Assembly: GCF_026125825.1 (NCBI RefSeq)
Contig: NZ_JAHCKK010000021.1
Coordinates: 1 to 54,186 of the forward strand
DNA length: 54,186 nucleotides
Source of the DNA: Hydrogenophaga sp.
Lineage (GTDB): Bacteria > Pseudomonadota > Gammaproteobacteria > Burkholderiales > Burkholderiaceae_C
Direction: 5' to 3'
A program made the position numbers and the translations under genes. Shown one piece after another: positions 26,106-37,300 of the stretch. The notes beneath the pieces are model-generated. The model had not been told where the DNA came from. It was given only the letters and a program-made list of their open reading frames with translations, and did not search any database. Position 1 is the stretch's first letter, and each line of letters begins with the position of its first letter.

Positions 26106-26338
26106 AACAGAACAAATTGCACGACTGTGTGCGTGCCAGCATGGAAGACTTCTTCCGCGACCTCAACGGCACCGATCCGGCCAACCTGCACGACATGCTC
26201 GTCAAGGCGGTGGAAAAGCCTTTGCTCGAAGTGGTGATGGAGCAGGCGCAGAACAACCAGTCGCGGGCCGCGCAATGGCTGGGTCTGAACCGCAACACGC
26301 TGCGCAAGAAGCTCCTTGAGCACAAACTGCTCGACTGA
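26102..26338 (+). CDS. fis: Fis, nucleoid-associated DNA-bending protein
   Basis: A 78-residue protein. The C-terminal helix-turn-helix [20 protein letters not shown] is the Fis hallmark. The N-terminal part is shorter than in enterobacterial Fis (98 residues), as usual in betaproteobacteria. The ATGA start overlaps the dusB stop, so synthesis is coupled. Fis activates rRNA promoters and shapes the chromosome during fast growth. Confidence 0.95.
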   Translation: MKQNKLHDCVRASMEDFFRDLNGTDPANLHDMLVKAVEKPLLEVVMEQAQNNQSRAAQWLGLNRNTLRKKLLEHKLLD

Positions 26339-26376
26339 GCCCGACCGATTTTCCAACCTTCCAAGCCCTCTCTTCC

Positions 26377-27969
26377 ATGCCCATGCGCGCACTCATTTCC
26401 GTCTCCGACAAGACCGGCATCGTCGAACTCGCCCAGGCCCTGCACGGCCTCGGGGTGGCCCTGATTTCCACCGGCGGCACCGCCAAGCTGCTGGCCGAGA
26501 AGGGCCTTCCAGTGACCGAGGTGGCCGAGGTGACGGGCTTTCCCGAGATGCTCGATGGCCGCGTGAAGACGCTGCACCCCAAGGTGCACGGCGGCCTGCT
26601 GGCGCGCCGCGACCTGCCCGAGCACATGGCCGCGCTCCAGGCCCATGGCATCGACACCATCGACCTGCTGATCGTCAACCTGTATCCCTTCGAGTCCACC
26701 GTGGCCAGGGCCGGCTGCACGCTGGAAGACGCGATCGAGAACATCGACATCGGCGGCCCGGCGATGGTGCGCAGCGCCGCGAAGAACTGGAAGGACGTGG
26801 CGGTGTTGACCGACGCAGCCCAGTACCCCGGCGTGATCGACGAGCTCAAGGCCGCCGGCAAACTCAGCGACAAGACGCGCTTCGCGCTCTCGGTCGCCGC
26901 GTTCAACCGCATCAGCAACTACGACGCCGCCATCAGCGACTACCTCTCGTCCATCGAGTTCGAGGAAGGCGCCAGCGTGCCGCGCCGCAACGAGTACCCG
27001 GCCCAGAGCAACGGCCGCTTCGTCAAGCTGCAGGACCTGCGCTACGGCGAAAACCCGCACCAGAGCGCCGCGTTCTACCGCGACCTCTATCCTGCGCCGG
27101 GCTCGCTGGTCACCGCCCGGCAGCTGCAGGGCAAGGAACTGAGCTACAACAACATCGCCGATGCCGACGCGGCCTGGGAATGCGTCAAGAGCTTCGACGT
27201 GCCGGCCTGCGTGATCGTCAAGCACGCCAATCCCTGCGGCGTGGCCGTGGGCAAGGACGCGCTGGAGGCCTACAGCAAGGCCTTCCAGACCGATCCCACC
27301 AGCGCCTTCGGCGGCATCATCGCGCTCAACCGCGTGCTCGACGGCGCGGGTGCACAGGCCATCAGCAAGCAGTTCGTCGAAGTGCTGATGGCGCCCGGCT
27401 ACACGCCCGAGGCGCTGGAGGTGTTCAAGGCCAAGGCGAATGTGCGCGTGCTCGAAATCGCGCTGCCACCCGGCGGCGCCACCGCCTGGGACAAGGGCCT
27501 GAACCTCAGCGACGTCAAGCGCGTGGGCTCGGGCCTGCTGATCCAGAGCGCCGACAACCACGTGCTGCAGCGCAGCGACCTCAAGGTGGTCACCAAGCTG
27601 CAGCCGACCGAGCAGCAGATCGAAGACCTGCTCTTCGCCTGGAAGGTGGCGAAGTTCGTGAAGTCCAATGCCATCGTGTTCTGCAAGGACGGCATGACCA
27701 TGGGCGTGGGCGCGGGCCAGATGAGCCGGCTCGATTCGGCGCGCATCGCCAGCATCAAGGCGGGCCACGCCAAGCTCTCGCTGCAGGGCACGGCGGTGGC
27801 GAGCGATGCCTTCTTCCCGTTCCGCGATGGGCTGGACGTGGTGGTGGATGCGGGCGCGAGCTGCGTGATTCAGCCGGGTGGTTCGATGCGCGATCAGGAG
27901 GTGATCGATGCGGCGGACGAGCGCGGCGTCGTCATGGTCTACAGCGGCGTGCGCCACTTCCGGCACTAA
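26377..27969 (+). CDS. purH: PurH, AICAR transformylase/IMP cyclohydrolase
   Basis: A 530-residue bifunctional enzyme for the last two steps of IMP synthesis. The N-terminal IMP cyclohydrolase/MGS domain starts [19 protein letters not shown] and includes [20 protein letters not shown]. The AICAR transformylase domain contains [26 protein letters not shown] and [13 protein letters not shown] second ATG two codons in is a possible alternative start. It follows fis by 38 bases, so the three genes are probably one operon. Confidence 0.97.
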   Translation: MPMRALISVSDKTGIVELAQALHGLGVALISTGGTAKLLAEKGLPVTEVAEVTGFPEMLDGRVKTLHPKVHGGLLARRDLPEHMAALQAHGIDTIDLLIVNLYPFESTVARAGCTLEDAIENIDIGGPAMVRSAAKNWKDVAVLTDAAQYPGVIDELKAAGKLSDKTRFALSVAAFNRISNYDAAISDYLSSIEFEEGASVPRRNEYPAQSNGRFVKLQDLRYGENPHQSAAFYRDLYPAPGSLVTARQLQGKELSYNNIADADAAWECVKSFDVPACVIVKHANPCGVAVGKDALEAYSKAFQTDPTSAFGGIIALNRVLDGAGAQAISKQFVEVLMAPGYTPEALEVFKAKANVRVLEIALPPGGATAWDKGLNLSDVKRVGSGLLIQSADNHVLQRSDLKVVTKLQPTEQQIEDLLFAWKVAKFVKSNAIVFCKDGMTMGVGAGQMSRLDSARIASIKAGHAKLSLQGTAVASDAFFPFRDGLDVVVDAGASCVIQPGGSMRDQEVIDAADERGVVMVYSGVRHFRH

Positions 27970-27978
27970 GCAAAGGCA

Positions 27979-27996
27979 CCGCCGGTTCCGCGGCGG
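27979..27996. terminator. Weak hairpin between convergent purH and hemL
   Basis: CCGCC and GGCGG arms around an eight-base loop lie in the 49-bp gap between the convergent genes. There is no clear U-run, so termination here is only suggested by position. Confidence 0.3.
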
Positions 27997-28018
27997 CCTC
28001 GGCCAAGCCCTTCGCTCG

Positions 28019-29317
28019 TCAGAGTTTCCTGAACACGTCGCGCGCGGCACTCACCGTGTCGGCGATGTCCTGTTCGGTGTGCGCCGCGCTCACGAAGCCG
28101 GCTTCGTACAGCGCCGGTGCGATGTAGACACCCCGGTCCAGCAGGCCGTGGAAAAGGGTGTTGAAGCGTGGGCCGTCGGTGGTCATCACCTTGGCGTAGT
28201 TCTGTGGCAGCTCGTCGAAGAGGAAGAAGCCGAACATCCCACCTTCGCTGTCGCCGCTCAGCGCCACGCCTTCGGCGGTTGCCGCGGCTTTGAGGCCATC
28301 GACCAGCGAACGGGTGGTGGCCGCGAGTTTGTCGTAGAAGCCGGGCTGGCGAATTTCCTTCAGCGTGGCCAGTCCGCAGGCCGTGGCCACCGGGTTGCCC
28401 GAGAGCGTGCCCGCCTGGTACACGCCGCCCAGGGGAGCCAGCTGCTCCATCACCGCGCGCTTGGCGCCGAAGGCGGCCAGCGGCATGCCACCGCCGATGA
28501 CCTTGCCCATCACGGTCATGTCTGGCTCGAAGCCGGGAATCAGCTGGGCGTACACGCTTTGCGCACCACCCAGGGCGACGCGAAAACCGGTCATGACCTC
28601 GTCGAAGGCAAGCAGGGCGCCGTGTTGCGTGCACAGCTCGCGGCAGCGCTTCATGAACGGTACGCTGGCGCGCACGAAGTTCATGTTGCCCGCGATCGGC
28701 TCGATGATGAGACAGGCCACCTCAGGGCCGTGCTCGGCGAACGCGGCCTCCAGCTGTTCGAGGTTGTTGTATTCGAGCACGAGGGTGTGCTGCACCACCT
28801 CGGGCGGCACGCCCGAACTGGTGGGGTTGCCGAAGGTGGCCAGGCCCGAGCCGGCCTTGACCAGCAGGGCGTCGGCATGGCCGTGGTAGCAGCCCTCGAA
28901 CTTGATGATCTTCTTGCGCCCGGTGGCCCCGCGCGCCAGGCGGATGGTGCTCATGCCGGCTTCGGTGCCCGAGCTCACCAGCCGCACCATGTCGATGCTG
29001 GGCACCAGTTCGACGATGGCTTCGGCCAGCTCGACCTCGCGCTCGGTGGGGGCACCGAACGAGAAGCCTTCAAGCACGGCCTTCTGCACCGCCTCGACCA
29101 CCGCCGGGTGGCCATGGCCCAGGATCATGGGACCCCAGGAGCCGATGTAGTCGATGTAGCGCTGGCCGTTGGCGTCCCAGAAATGGGCCCCCTGGGCGCG
29201 CTGCACGAAACGGGGCGTGCCGCCCACCGCGCGGAAGGCGCGCACGGGCGAGTTCACGCCGCCGGGAATCAGCGCCTTGGCGCGGTCGAACAGTTGCTGG
29301 TTGCGGTCGGTCGTCAT
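28019..29317 (-). CDS. hemL: HemL, glutamate-1-semialdehyde 2,1-aminomutase
   Basis: A 432-residue class-III PLP aminotransferase that makes 5-aminolevulinate for haem. The N-terminus is [16 protein letters not shown]. The PLP phosphate and stacking motifs are [15 protein letters not shown] and [18 protein letters not shown], with [10 protein letters not shown] in between. The PLP lysine is K272 in [16 protein letters not shown]. The ATG at 29317 is the family start. The frame continues upstream into thiD. It lies 11 bases after thiD. Confidence 0.97.
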   Translation of the reverse strand: MTTDRNQQLFDRAKALIPGGVNSPVRAFRAVGGTPRFVQRAQGAHFWDANGQRYIDYIGSWGPMILGHGHPAVVEAVQKAVLEGFSFGAPTEREVELAEAIVELVPSIDMVRLVSSGTEAGMSTIRLARGATGRKKIIKFEGCYHGHADALLVKAGSGLATFGNPTSSGVPPEVVQHTLVLEYNNLEQLEAAFAEHGPEVACLIIEPIAGNMNFVRASVPFMKRCRELCTQHGALLAFDEVMTGFRVALGGAQSVYAQLIPGFEPDMTVMGKVIGGGMPLAAFGAKRAVMEQLAPLGGVYQAGTLSGNPVATACGLATLKEIRQPGFYDKLAATTRSLVDGLKAAATAEGVALSGDSEGGMFGFFLFDELPQNYAKVMTTDGPRFNTLFHGLLDRGVYIAPALYEAGFVSAAHTEQDIADTVSAARDVFRKL

Positions 29318-29328
29318 GGGAGCGAAGT

Positions 29329-30270
29329 TCAATGTCTGGTGGTGTCGAGCGGGAAGTCGTTGGCATCGAGGGTGCTGTCGGGCGTGCCTTCGGCGGGCGC
29401 CTGTTCTTCCTCGTCCTCGTCGTCGTGGGCCCAGAACAGACGGTCGGGCACGGCGTGTCCCATGCCGGGCTGGAAGCCCGCGTCCAGGCACTGGTCGAGG
29501 TAGGTGAGGGCCTCGGCGCAGGCCGCCTGCAGGTCGCTGCCGCCGGCGATGAGCGCGCACAGCGCGGCCGAGAGGGTGTCGCCCGCGCCGGTGAAGGTGG
29601 CTTCAAAGCGCTCGTAGCGCGCCGTGGCCAGCACCGTCTCGGGCGTGGCAAGGTGGCTCTCCAGGTACTGGTCGGCCGCGTTGAACCCGGTCACCAGGGT
29701 GTAGGGCACACCGTGCACCGCGGCGGCGCGCGCCACCTCGCGCGCGGTCGGCGGGCGGTCGCCCTCCCACTCGGGCAGCAGCCAGCGGCACAGGGTGCTG
29801 TGGTTGCCCACCAGCACCGTGGTCTGCGGCAGCAGCAGTTCGGCGCAGGCGTCCAGGTAGGTGTCGATCGCCATCTCGTCCCACCAGGAAAGGTCGGGCA
29901 TGTAGGTGATGACGGGCACCTCGCTGTAGTCGGTGGTGATCTCCGCGATCACGCTCAGGTTTTCCGGGCTGCCCACGAAGCCGACCTTGAAGGCCTGCAC
30001 CGGCATGTCCTCCAGGGCGCAGCGCGCCTGGTCGGCCACCGCTTCTTCATCGAAGGCGCAATGGTCGTGGATGTCGGAGGTGTCGCGGATGTAGGCGCCT
30101 GTGACGATCGGCAGCACGTGCGTCGACGCGCTCGACATGGCGGTGATGTCCGCGCTCAGGCCGCCCGCGCCGCTGGGATCGCTGGCGTTGAAGGTCAGCA
30201 CGCACGGCAGGGAAATCTCGCCGGGCTTCTCGACCGTTTCGGGCGCGGAAGTTGCGGGTGTATCGGGCAT
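29329..30270 (-). CDS. thiD: Hydroxymethylpyrimidine/phosphomethylpyrimidine kinase (ThiD-like)
   Basis: A 313-residue ribokinase-fold kinase for the pyrimidine half of thiamine. The N-terminal [18 protein letters not shown] is the ThiD substrate motif, and the C-terminal anion hole is [19 protein letters not shown]. It is longer than E. coli ThiD (about 266) because of a polar N-terminus and an acidic C-terminal tail (DDEDEEEQ). It is followed by hemL at 11 bases, a pairing I take as typical for this lineage. The ATG is at 30270, divergent from the rubredoxin gene. Confidence 0.88.
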   Translation of the reverse strand: MPDTPATSAPETVEKPGEISLPCVLTFNASDPSGAGGLSADITAMSSASTHVLPIVTGAYIRDTSDIHDHCAFDEEAVADQARCALEDMPVQAFKVGFVGSPENLSVIAEITTDYSEVPVITYMPDLSWWDEMAIDTYLDACAELLLPQTTVLVGNHSTLCRWLLPEWEGDRPPTAREVARAAAVHGVPYTLVTGFNAADQYLESHLATPETVLATARYERFEATFTGAGDTLSAALCALIAGGSDLQAACAEALTYLDQCLDAGFQPGMGHAVPDRLFWAHDDEDEEEQAPAEGTPDSTLDANDFPLDTTRH

Positions 30271-30359
30271 GGGTACGGTGGGGGAAGGGTTGTGGCGCGG
30301 TCACCGGGGTGGTGCTTTGCGCAGGGCGCCAAACGTGATCGACAGCCGGTCCAACTGGC

Positions 30360-30390
30360 TTGCGGAGCGGCTTATGTCGCTCGATACAAT
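30360..30390 (+). promoter_or_regulatory. Possible promoter of rubredoxin gene
   Basis: TTGCGG (30360-30365) and TACAAT (30385-30390) are separated by 19 bases, 33 bases before the rubredoxin ATG. The -10 is good, but the spacing is longer than ideal. Confidence 0.35.
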
Positions 30391-30422
30391 GCTTGCATTC
30401 TAAGACAATGCCCCCTATAACC

Positions 30423-30596
30423 ATGACCGAAACCAAGACTTGGATGTGCCTGATCTGTGGCTGGATTTACGACGAAGCCACAGGTGCACCCGAGCATGGC
30501 GTGGCCGCCGGCACTCCCTGGGCTGAGGTGCCGATGAACTGGACCTGTCCCGAATGCGGCGCCCGCAAAGAAGATTTTGAGATGGTGCAGATCTGA
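30423..30596 (+). CDS. rubA: Rubredoxin
   Basis: A 57-residue single-iron electron-transfer protein. Both iron-binding knuckles are present, CLICGW near the start and CPECGAR about 30 residues later, with the conserved aromatic residues (WMCLICGWIYDEATG). The ATG at 30423 (MTETKTW) gives the normal rubredoxin length. It lies 101 bases before the pilus chemosensory genes and divergent from thiD-hemL. Its redox partner is not evident here. Confidence 0.95.
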   Translation: MTETKTWMCLICGWIYDEATGAPEHGVAAGTPWAEVPMNWTCPECGARKEDFEMVQI

Positions 30597-30697
30597 GGTC
30601 GGGGTCTGTGCGCTCGGTGGTTTCCTGGCGAACCGGGTAGGGTATGTCTCCGGTCTCGCTTTCCTCGTTCTGTCCCACCCTCTGGAGCTAGTGAAAC

Positions 30698-31093
30698 GTG
30701 AGCACAACGCCTGCCCTCAAAGTCCTGGTGGTTGACGACAGCAACACCATCCGCCGCAGCGCCGAGATTTTTCTCAAGCAGGGAGGACACGAAGTCCTGC
30801 TGGCCGACGACGGCTTCGACGCCCTGGCCAAGATCAACGACTACCAGCCCGATCTGGTGTTCTGCGACATCCTCATGCCGCGCCTCGACGGCTACCAGAC
30901 CTGCGCCATCATCAAGCGCAATGCCCGCTTCGCCAGCATTCCCGTGGTGATGCTCTCGTCCAAGGACGGCGTGTTCGACAAGGCGCGCGGGCGCATGGTC
31001 GGCTCCCAGGACTACCTCACCAAACCCTTTACCAAAGACCAGCTGCTGCAAGCCGTGCAGCAGTTCGGCGCCAACCTGACAGGAGCAGTGTGA
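30698..31093 (+). CDS. pilG: PilG-like response regulator of twitching motility
   Basis: A 131-residue stand-alone receiver domain. It has the acidic pair in VVDDSNTIRR, phosphoacceptor D57 in VFCDILMPRLDGY, and the Lys in YLTKPFTKD. The start is GTG (30698) with GGAG 11 bases upstream. It heads pilG-pilH-pilI-pilJ-chpA. In Pseudomonas PilG signals towards the extension motor PilB side of type IV pili. The stop overlaps the pilH start as TGATG. Confidence 0.92.
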   Translation: MSTTPALKVLVVDDSNTIRRSAEIFLKQGGHEVLLADDGFDALAKINDYQPDLVFCDILMPRLDGYQTCAIIKRNARFASIPVVMLSSKDGVFDKARGRMVGSQDYLTKPFTKDQLLQAVQQFGANLTGAV

Positions 31094-31458
31094 TGCCCAT
31101 TCGGAAAATCCTCGTGGTGGACGACTCGAAAACCGAGCTGATGGTCCTGTCCGATCTCCTGGGAAAAAACGGCTACACCGTGAGCACCGCTGAGAACGCG
31201 GACGAGGCCTTCCGTCGGCTTGGCGAGGAAAAGCCCGACCTGATCCTGATGGACGTGGTGATGCCCGGTCAGAATGGGTTTCAACTCACGCGTGCCATCA
31301 CGCGGGACCCTCAGTATTCGAGCATTCCCATCGTCATGTGCACGAGCAAAAATCTGGAGACCGACCGCGTCTGGGGCATGCGCCAGGGCGCACGCGATTA
31401 CGTGACCAAGCCGGTCGACGCGGAAGAGTTGCTGTCGAAGATTCGCGCGCTGGGTTGA
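31093..31458 (+). CDS. pilH: PilH-like response regulator of twitching motility
   Basis: A 121-residue receiver domain with VVDDSKTELM, phosphoacceptor D54 in ILMDVVMPGQNGF, and YVTKPVDAEEL. I chose the ATG at 31093 over the GTG one codon earlier because AGGAG (31081-31085) is then seven bases upstream. PilH opposes PilG, favouring retraction in the Pseudomonas model. It is translationally coupled to pilG. Confidence 0.92.
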   Translation: MPIRKILVVDDSKTELMVLSDLLGKNGYTVSTAENADEAFRRLGEEKPDLILMDVVMPGQNGFQLTRAITRDPQYSSIPIVMCTSKNLETDRVWGMRQGARDYVTKPVDAEELLSKIRALG

Positions 31459-31487
31459 CCGCAACACCGACCTGAACCGCACCGAGC

Positions 31488-32027
31488 ATGGCCAAACGTC
31501 AATCACTCAAGGAACTCCAGGAACGATTGGCTCAGCGTTTGACGGCCGCCAAGACCGAAGCCGTCACCGCCACCTGGTTGGCGGTCGAAGCCGGCGACCG
31601 GCGTTACCTGCTCCCCCTGGTGCAGTCCGGTGAAATCTTCCCCTGGTCCGCGTTGCAGCGCGTGCCCTACACCAAGCCCTGGTACGCCGGGGTCGCCAGC
31701 CTGCGCGGCGGCCTGCACGGCGTGATCGACCTGGCACGGCTGGTCGGGCCGGCGGCTTCGGCGCTGCCTCCCCAGGCCGGCGAGCGCGTGACCTCCGAGT
31801 CGCGCCTGGTCAGCCTGCACACCGCGCTCGGCATCAATGCCGTGATCTGGATCGATCGCCTGCTCGGTCTGCGCAACCCCTCCATGTTCACCGCCCTCGG
31901 GGTCAACCCCGAAGGCGCGCCTTCGTATTTCACGCGCTCGCTGGTCGATGCCCAGGGTCAGTCCTGGCAGGAGCTGGATCTGCAGATGCTGGTGGCCGAG
32001 CCCGAGTTTCTGGCGATCGCCGCCTGA
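31488..32027 (+). CDS. pilI: PilI, CheW-like adaptor
   Basis: A 179-residue protein with a CheW-type fold. RRYLLPLVQSGEIFPW corresponds to the start of the beta barrel, and WYAGVASLRGGLHGVIDLARLVG to the central CheW signature. It links the receptor PilJ to the kinase ChpA. It is the third gene of the pil chemosensory cluster, 29 bases after pilH. Confidence 0.92.
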   Translation: MAKRQSLKELQERLAQRLTAAKTEAVTATWLAVEAGDRRYLLPLVQSGEIFPWSALQRVPYTKPWYAGVASLRGGLHGVIDLARLVGPAASALPPQAGERVTSESRLVSLHTALGINAVIWIDRLLGLRNPSMFTALGVNPEGAPSYFTRSLVDAQGQSWQELDLQMLVAEPEFLAIAA

Positions 32028-32091
32028 AGGTTGAACCCGCGGACCGCATGGGGTCCATTCGTCATTCTGTTTTCAGTTGGAAGGTTTTTAC

Positions 32092-34338
32092 ATGGCTATG
32101 CTTGATCGATTCCAGGGTCTCTTCAAGAACAAAGCCGGCGACGAACCCGACCTTTCCAATGCCACCGACCAGGAGGTCGCCGAGCTCGCGGCGGCACGGC
32201 TGGCGCCGACGCTCGCATCGGAAGGCCTCGTTGGCAACGCGATGGCGGACGAGGACAGCGCCGATGCCAGCGGCCACGTGACCCTGCCGTTGCTGGGCAG
32301 CAAGCCGGCCGAGCAGCACCAGCGCACGCTGGCCATCCTGCTGGCCCTGGGCCTGGTCGTGCTCGGTGGCGTGACGCTGTATGCCCTGACCCAGACCGAA
32401 AAGGTCGGTCAGCAGGTGGCTGCCAGCGGTCAGGCCCTGATGCAGTCGCAGCGGCTGGCCAAGAGCGTGTCGCAGGCCCTGATCGGCAGCCCGGCGGCAT
32501 TCCCCGAGGTGCGCGACAGCTCGACCGTGATGGCCCGCGCGCTGCGCGGCCTGCAGGGTGGCGACAGTGAGATGTCGCTCGACGCGCTGGGCGCCGAGTA
32601 CGCGGAAGACCTTGGCAACATCCTGCCCAAGGTGGATCAGGCCGAGCGCAATGCGGCAGCGGTGCTGGCCCAGCAAAAAATCCTGACCCAGGTGGGCAAC
32701 GCCCTGCGCACCATCAACCGGCAGTCGTCGGACCTGCTGGAGATCGCCGAGACCGTGTCTTCGCTGAAGCTGCAGCAGAACGCGCCGGCCGCCGAGATTT
32801 CGGCCTCGGGCCAGTTGGTGATGCTCACGCAGCGCATCGGCAAATCGGCCAACGAGTTCCTGACGATGGAGGGCGTGAGCCCCGAAGCGGTGTTTCTGCT
32901 CGGCAAGGACTTGAACACCTTCAAGGAAATCGCCGAAGGCCTGCTCAACGGCAGTGACGAGCTTCGCCTGGCCGCCGCGCGCGACCCGCAGGTGCGCGAG
33001 CGCCTGGACGCCCTGCTCAAGCTGTACGAGGCCACACGCGTCGAAGCCGGCGCGATCCTGGGCAACCTGCAGGGCCTGGTCTCTGCGCGTGAAGCGCAGG
33101 CCGGCATCATTGCCGACAGCGAGCCCTTGCGCCTGAGCCTGGAGAAGCTGCAGGGCGACCTGTCTTCGCGCTCCGGCCTGGGCGGTGGCCAGCTGGCGGC
33201 CCTGGCGCTCTCGGCGCTGTTTGCCCTGGTTTGCGCGGGCGGCCTGGCTTATGTGCAGCTGCTCGACAGCCGTCAGCGCCAGTCGGTCGCGGAAGCGCAG
33301 CGGCTCGCGGCCGAGTCGCTGGAGCAAGATGCCAAGCGCGTCAACGACGCCAACCAGGCGGCCATTCTTCGCCTGATGAACGAATTGCAGACCGTGGCCG
33401 AGGGCGACCTCACGCAGGAAGCCACGGTGACCGAGGACATCACGGGCGCCATCGCCGACTCGGTGAACTACACGGTCGAGGAGCTGCGCTCGCTGGTGGG
33501 CAACGTGCAGGCCACGGCCACGCGCGTGGCGCAGACGACGTCGGCGGTGGAAAGCACCTCGACCGAACTGCTCGCCGCGTCCACCGAACAGCTGCGCGAG
33601 ATCCGCGAAACCGGCCAGTCGGTGCTGGACATGGCGCAGCGCATCAACCAGGTGTCGGGCCAGGCGCAGGAGTCGGCCACGGTGGCCCGCGCCTCGCTGC
33701 AGGCTGCCGAGTCGGGCCTGCAGGCGGTGCAGGACGCCATCGGTGGCATGAACGCCATTCGCGACCAGATCCAGGAGACCTCCAAGCGCATCAAGCGGCT
33801 GGGCGAGTCGTCGCAGGAGATCGGCGAAATCACCGAGCTGATCTCTGACATTACCGAGCAGACGAACGTGCTGGCCCTCAATGCCGCCATCCAGGCCGCG
33901 TCCGCCGGTGAAGCCGGTCGGGGCTTCTCGGTGGTGGCGGAGGAAGTGCAGCGGCTGGCCGAGCGCTCCGCCGATGCCACGCGCCAGATCTCGGCGCTGG
34001 TGAAGGCGATTCAGACCGACACGCAGGATGCGGTGGCCGCCATGGAGCGTTCCACGCAGGGCGTGGTCGAAGGGGCCAAGCTGTCGGACAACGCCGGTAC
34101 CGCCCTGTCCGAGATCGACCGCGTCTCGCGCCGCCTGGCCGAGCTGATCGAACAGATTTCCGATGCCGCCTCCCGCGAGGCCGATTCGGCCAACGAAGTG
34201 GCCGGCAATATCCAGCACATCTTCGCGGTGACCGAACAGACCGGTGAGGGCACGCGTTCCACGGCGGCCCAGGTGCGCGAGCTCTCGGCCATGGCCGAGG
34301 AACTGCGCCAATCGGTGGCCCGATTCAAGATCGCCTGA
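32092..34338 (+). CDS. pilJ: PilJ, methyl-accepting chemotaxis receptor of the type IV pilus system
   Basis: A 748-residue receptor. A cytoplasmic N-terminal extension (1-75) precedes membrane helix 1 (about 78-100), a periplasmic region of two PilJ-type helical repeats, and membrane helix 2 (about 368-393). HAMP and the long MCP coiled coil follow. The hairpin tip ISDITEQTNVLALNAAIQAA and the next ASAGEAGRGFSVVAEEVQRLAE lie near residue 580-610. I chose ATG 32092 because GGAAGG lies seven bases upstream. A TTG five codons earlier would swallow that site. It senses surface contact or pilin in the Pseudomonas model. Confidence 0.95.
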   Translation: MAMLDRFQGLFKNKAGDEPDLSNATDQEVAELAAARLAPTLASEGLVGNAMADEDSADASGHVTLPLLGSKPAEQHQRTLAILLALGLVVLGGVTLYALTQTEKVGQQVAASGQALMQSQRLAKSVSQALIGSPAAFPEVRDSSTVMARALRGLQGGDSEMSLDALGAEYAEDLGNILPKVDQAERNAAAVLAQQKILTQVGNALRTINRQSSDLLEIAETVSSLKLQQNAPAAEISASGQLVMLTQRIGKSANEFLTMEGVSPEAVFLLGKDLNTFKEIAEGLLNGSDELRLAAARDPQVRERLDALLKLYEATRVEAGAILGNLQGLVSAREAQAGIIADSEPLRLSLEKLQGDLSSRSGLGGGQLAALALSALFALVCAGGLAYVQLLDSRQRQSVAEAQRLAAESLEQDAKRVNDANQAAILRLMNELQTVAEGDLTQEATVTEDITGAIADSVNYTVEELRSLVGNVQATATRVAQTTSAVESTSTELLAASTEQLREIRETGQSVLDMAQRINQVSGQAQESATVARASLQAAESGLQAVQDAIGGMNAIRDQIQETSKRIKRLGESSQEIGEITELISDITEQTNVLALNAAIQAASAGEAGRGFSVVAEEVQRLAERSADATRQISALVKAIQTDTQDAVAAMERSTQGVVEGAKLSDNAGTALSEIDRVSRRLAELIEQISDAASREADSANEVAGNIQHIFAVTEQTGEGTRSTAAQVRELSAMAEELRQSVARFKIA

Positions 34339-34376
34339 CGCCCCCGTCGGCGCCCGCGTCAACCCACTGGAAGAAC

Positions 34377-37300
34377 ATGCTCGACTCCGCCATCGACACC
34401 GACAGCCTGCCAGCGGACGCGCCGATCGCCGACCTCGGCCCCCTGGCCTGGGTTTTCGAGGAGCTGCGCAAATCGCTCGACGGCGCCAACAAGGCCATCA
34501 AGCGGTTCGTGCGCGAGACCGAACTGTCGCGCAACAACGACCTGGAGGCGGTGGACCCGGGTTCGCTGCGGCTGGCGCGCCAGCAGCTGCACCAGGCTGT
34601 GGGCGCCCTGGAGATGGTGGGGCTGACCTCGCCGGCCCAGGTGCTGCGCGCGATGGAAGCCGCGGTGCAGCGTTTCGTGCAACGCCCGAACACCTGCACC
34701 GAAGAGGCCGCAGGCAAAGTCGAGCGGGCGAGTTTCGCGCTGATCGAGTACCTCGAAGCGGTGCTCAACAACAAGCCGATCCAGCCGGTGGCGCTGTTCG
34801 CCCAATACCGCGAGGTGCAGGAGCTGGCGGCGGCCGAGCGCGTGCACCCGGCCGATCTGTGGCCCTTCGAACACCGGGGCAAAGAGGTCGGCGCGCCGGC
34901 CGATGTCGCCGCGCTCGAATCCAGCGCGGCCGTGCGTTCCCTGTTCGACCGCCTGGTCCTGCTGGTGGTGAAGACCCAGAGCGTGGCCGCCGCGCAGCAG
35001 TTGGCCAAACTCAGCGCCGGCCTGTCTGCAGGCGCCTCCGATGCGCGATCGCGCACCTTCTGGCGCGTGGCGGCCGGTTATTTCGAGGCGATGGCGCACC
35101 GCCTGTTGCCGCCCGACGTCTACGTCAAGCGCGCCACCTCGCGCATCCTGCTGCAGTTCGTCAACCTCAGCCAGGGCAAGGCCCAGGTGTCCGAGACCCT
35201 GCTGCACGACCTGCTGTTCTTCTGTGCCCAGCCCACGGAGGTCTCTGCCGCCACGACGCCCCACCTGGCGGCGGTGCGCGAGGCCTTCGGCCTGGGGCAG
35301 TTGCCCCCGGTGGACTACCACCAGGCCACGCTGGGCCGTTACGACCCGGCGGTGCTCGCCCAGGCGCGCAAGCGCATCCACGCAGCCAAGGAAGTCTGGT
35401 CCCTGTACGCCGGTGGCGACAACAGCCGTGCCCGCCAGGTGGCCGACCAGTTCAGCCTGATCGGCGACTCGCTGCTCAAGCTGCACCCGGCCAGCACCGT
35501 GCTGGCCCAGGCGCTGGTGAAGGCGGCCGATCAGGCCGTGCAGGAGGCCGGCAACGTGCGCCCCGAGCTGGCGATGGAAGTGGCCACCACCACCCTGTAC
35601 CTGGAAGCGGCGTTCGAGGATTTCGACCCCAGCGCGCCCGAGCTGACCGAGCGCACCCAGGCCCTGGCCGAGCGCCTCGAAGGCGTGCTTGCCGGTCGGC
35701 CCGCGCAGCCGCTCGAAGTGTGGATGGAGCAGTTGTACCGGCGCGTGAGCGATCGCCAGACCATGGGCAGCGTGGTCGGTGAGCTCAAGGCCTCGCTGGG
35801 CGAGGCCGAGAAATCGCTCGACCAGTTCTTCCGCAACCCGCAGGAAAAGGCGGGTCTGCACGTGGCGGTGTCCCAGCTGGGGCAGATGCGCGGCGTGCTC
35901 TCCGTGCTGGGGCTGGAGCAGGCGGTGCTCACCGTGGCCCGCATGCGCAACGCGGTGGACCAGATTCTCGATACCGAGGTGGACGAGGCACTGGCCCGCG
36001 AGGCCGGCACCTTCCAGCAACTGGGCAACAACCTCAGTGCGATGAGCTTCCTCGTGGACATGCTCAACTACCAGCCTGCGCTGGCCAAGAAGCTCTTCGT
36101 GTTCGACGAGGAGAAAGGGGAGCTGCTGCCCCTGATGGGCCGCACCGTGGGCGCAGATGCCGCGCACCAGCCGGCCTTGCAGGAAGCGCAGGCGATCAGC
36201 GAAGGCGTGCAGCGCGTGGTCGACGGCGTGCAGGGGGGCCTGAGCCTGGTCGATCTGAGCGAACAGCTCGACTCGCTGGCGGACCAGGCTTCGCTGGCCG
36301 AGCAGTCGGGCGTGGCGCGCGCCGCGCGCGAAGCGGCCGAGGCGGTGGTCGGCAACGACGCCGCCGCCGGTGCGCAGGCCCTGGTGGGTCTGTCGGCATC
36401 CTCCGCGGGTGCCCAGGCGCCCGAGCCCGACGCATCCGGCGATGCGGACAGCGACGAGGACGACCTGCTCGACATCTTCCTGGAAGAGGCCCGCGAAGTG
36501 GTGGCCAACGGACTGGAAGCCGTGTCGCACCTGCAGGTGCAGCCCAGCGATCTGGAGCACCTCACCACGTTGCGCCGGGCGTTCCACACGCTCAAGGGCA
36601 GTTCGCGCATGGTGGGCCTGGAAGAATTCGGCGAAGCGGCCTGGGCGATGGAACAGCTGCTCAACACGGTGCTGGCCGAACAGCGGCCCGCCAGCCCACC
36701 CCTGCTCACGCTCTCGGGCGAAGCCATGACAGCGTTCGGGCGCTGGGTGGACGACATCTCCGCGCGCCGGGACGTGCCCTGGCGCTCATTGCCCTTCCGC
36801 GCCAGCGCAGAGGCGCTGCGCGACCAGGGGCAGTACCTGCCGCTGGAATGGCCCGAAGCGGCCTCGTCCGCGCCGGCGCCGCTGGTGGAAGCCACCGTGT
36901 TCGTGCCGCCGGAGGCGGCCGCGCCGGCCCCGGTGGAGGAGGCCCTGGCCGAACCCACATTCGATCTCGACTTCGATGCCGTGGCCGCTGCGGCTTCGAG
37001 CGCAGCCGCACCTGCGGATGCGTTGCCCGCCCCCGATGCCCCGTCGGTGGACGAACCGGCCGACGAGCCGCCCGGGGTGGCGGCGCCACGGGACGCCGAG
37101 CCGCTGCTGGCCGATATCGATTTCGGCAGCCTCGCCGCGTTCTCCTCGGCAGCGCAAGCCGCGCCGGCCGAGCCGCAGGTCGCATCGGTCGAAGCTGAAC
37201 CTGCCCTGGCCGAGCCCGAATGGGTTGAACCCGACCTGGGCCAGGTGGTCGATCCCGTGGACGAGCCGTTCCTGGCAAGCCTGCCCGAGGGGGTGGACGG

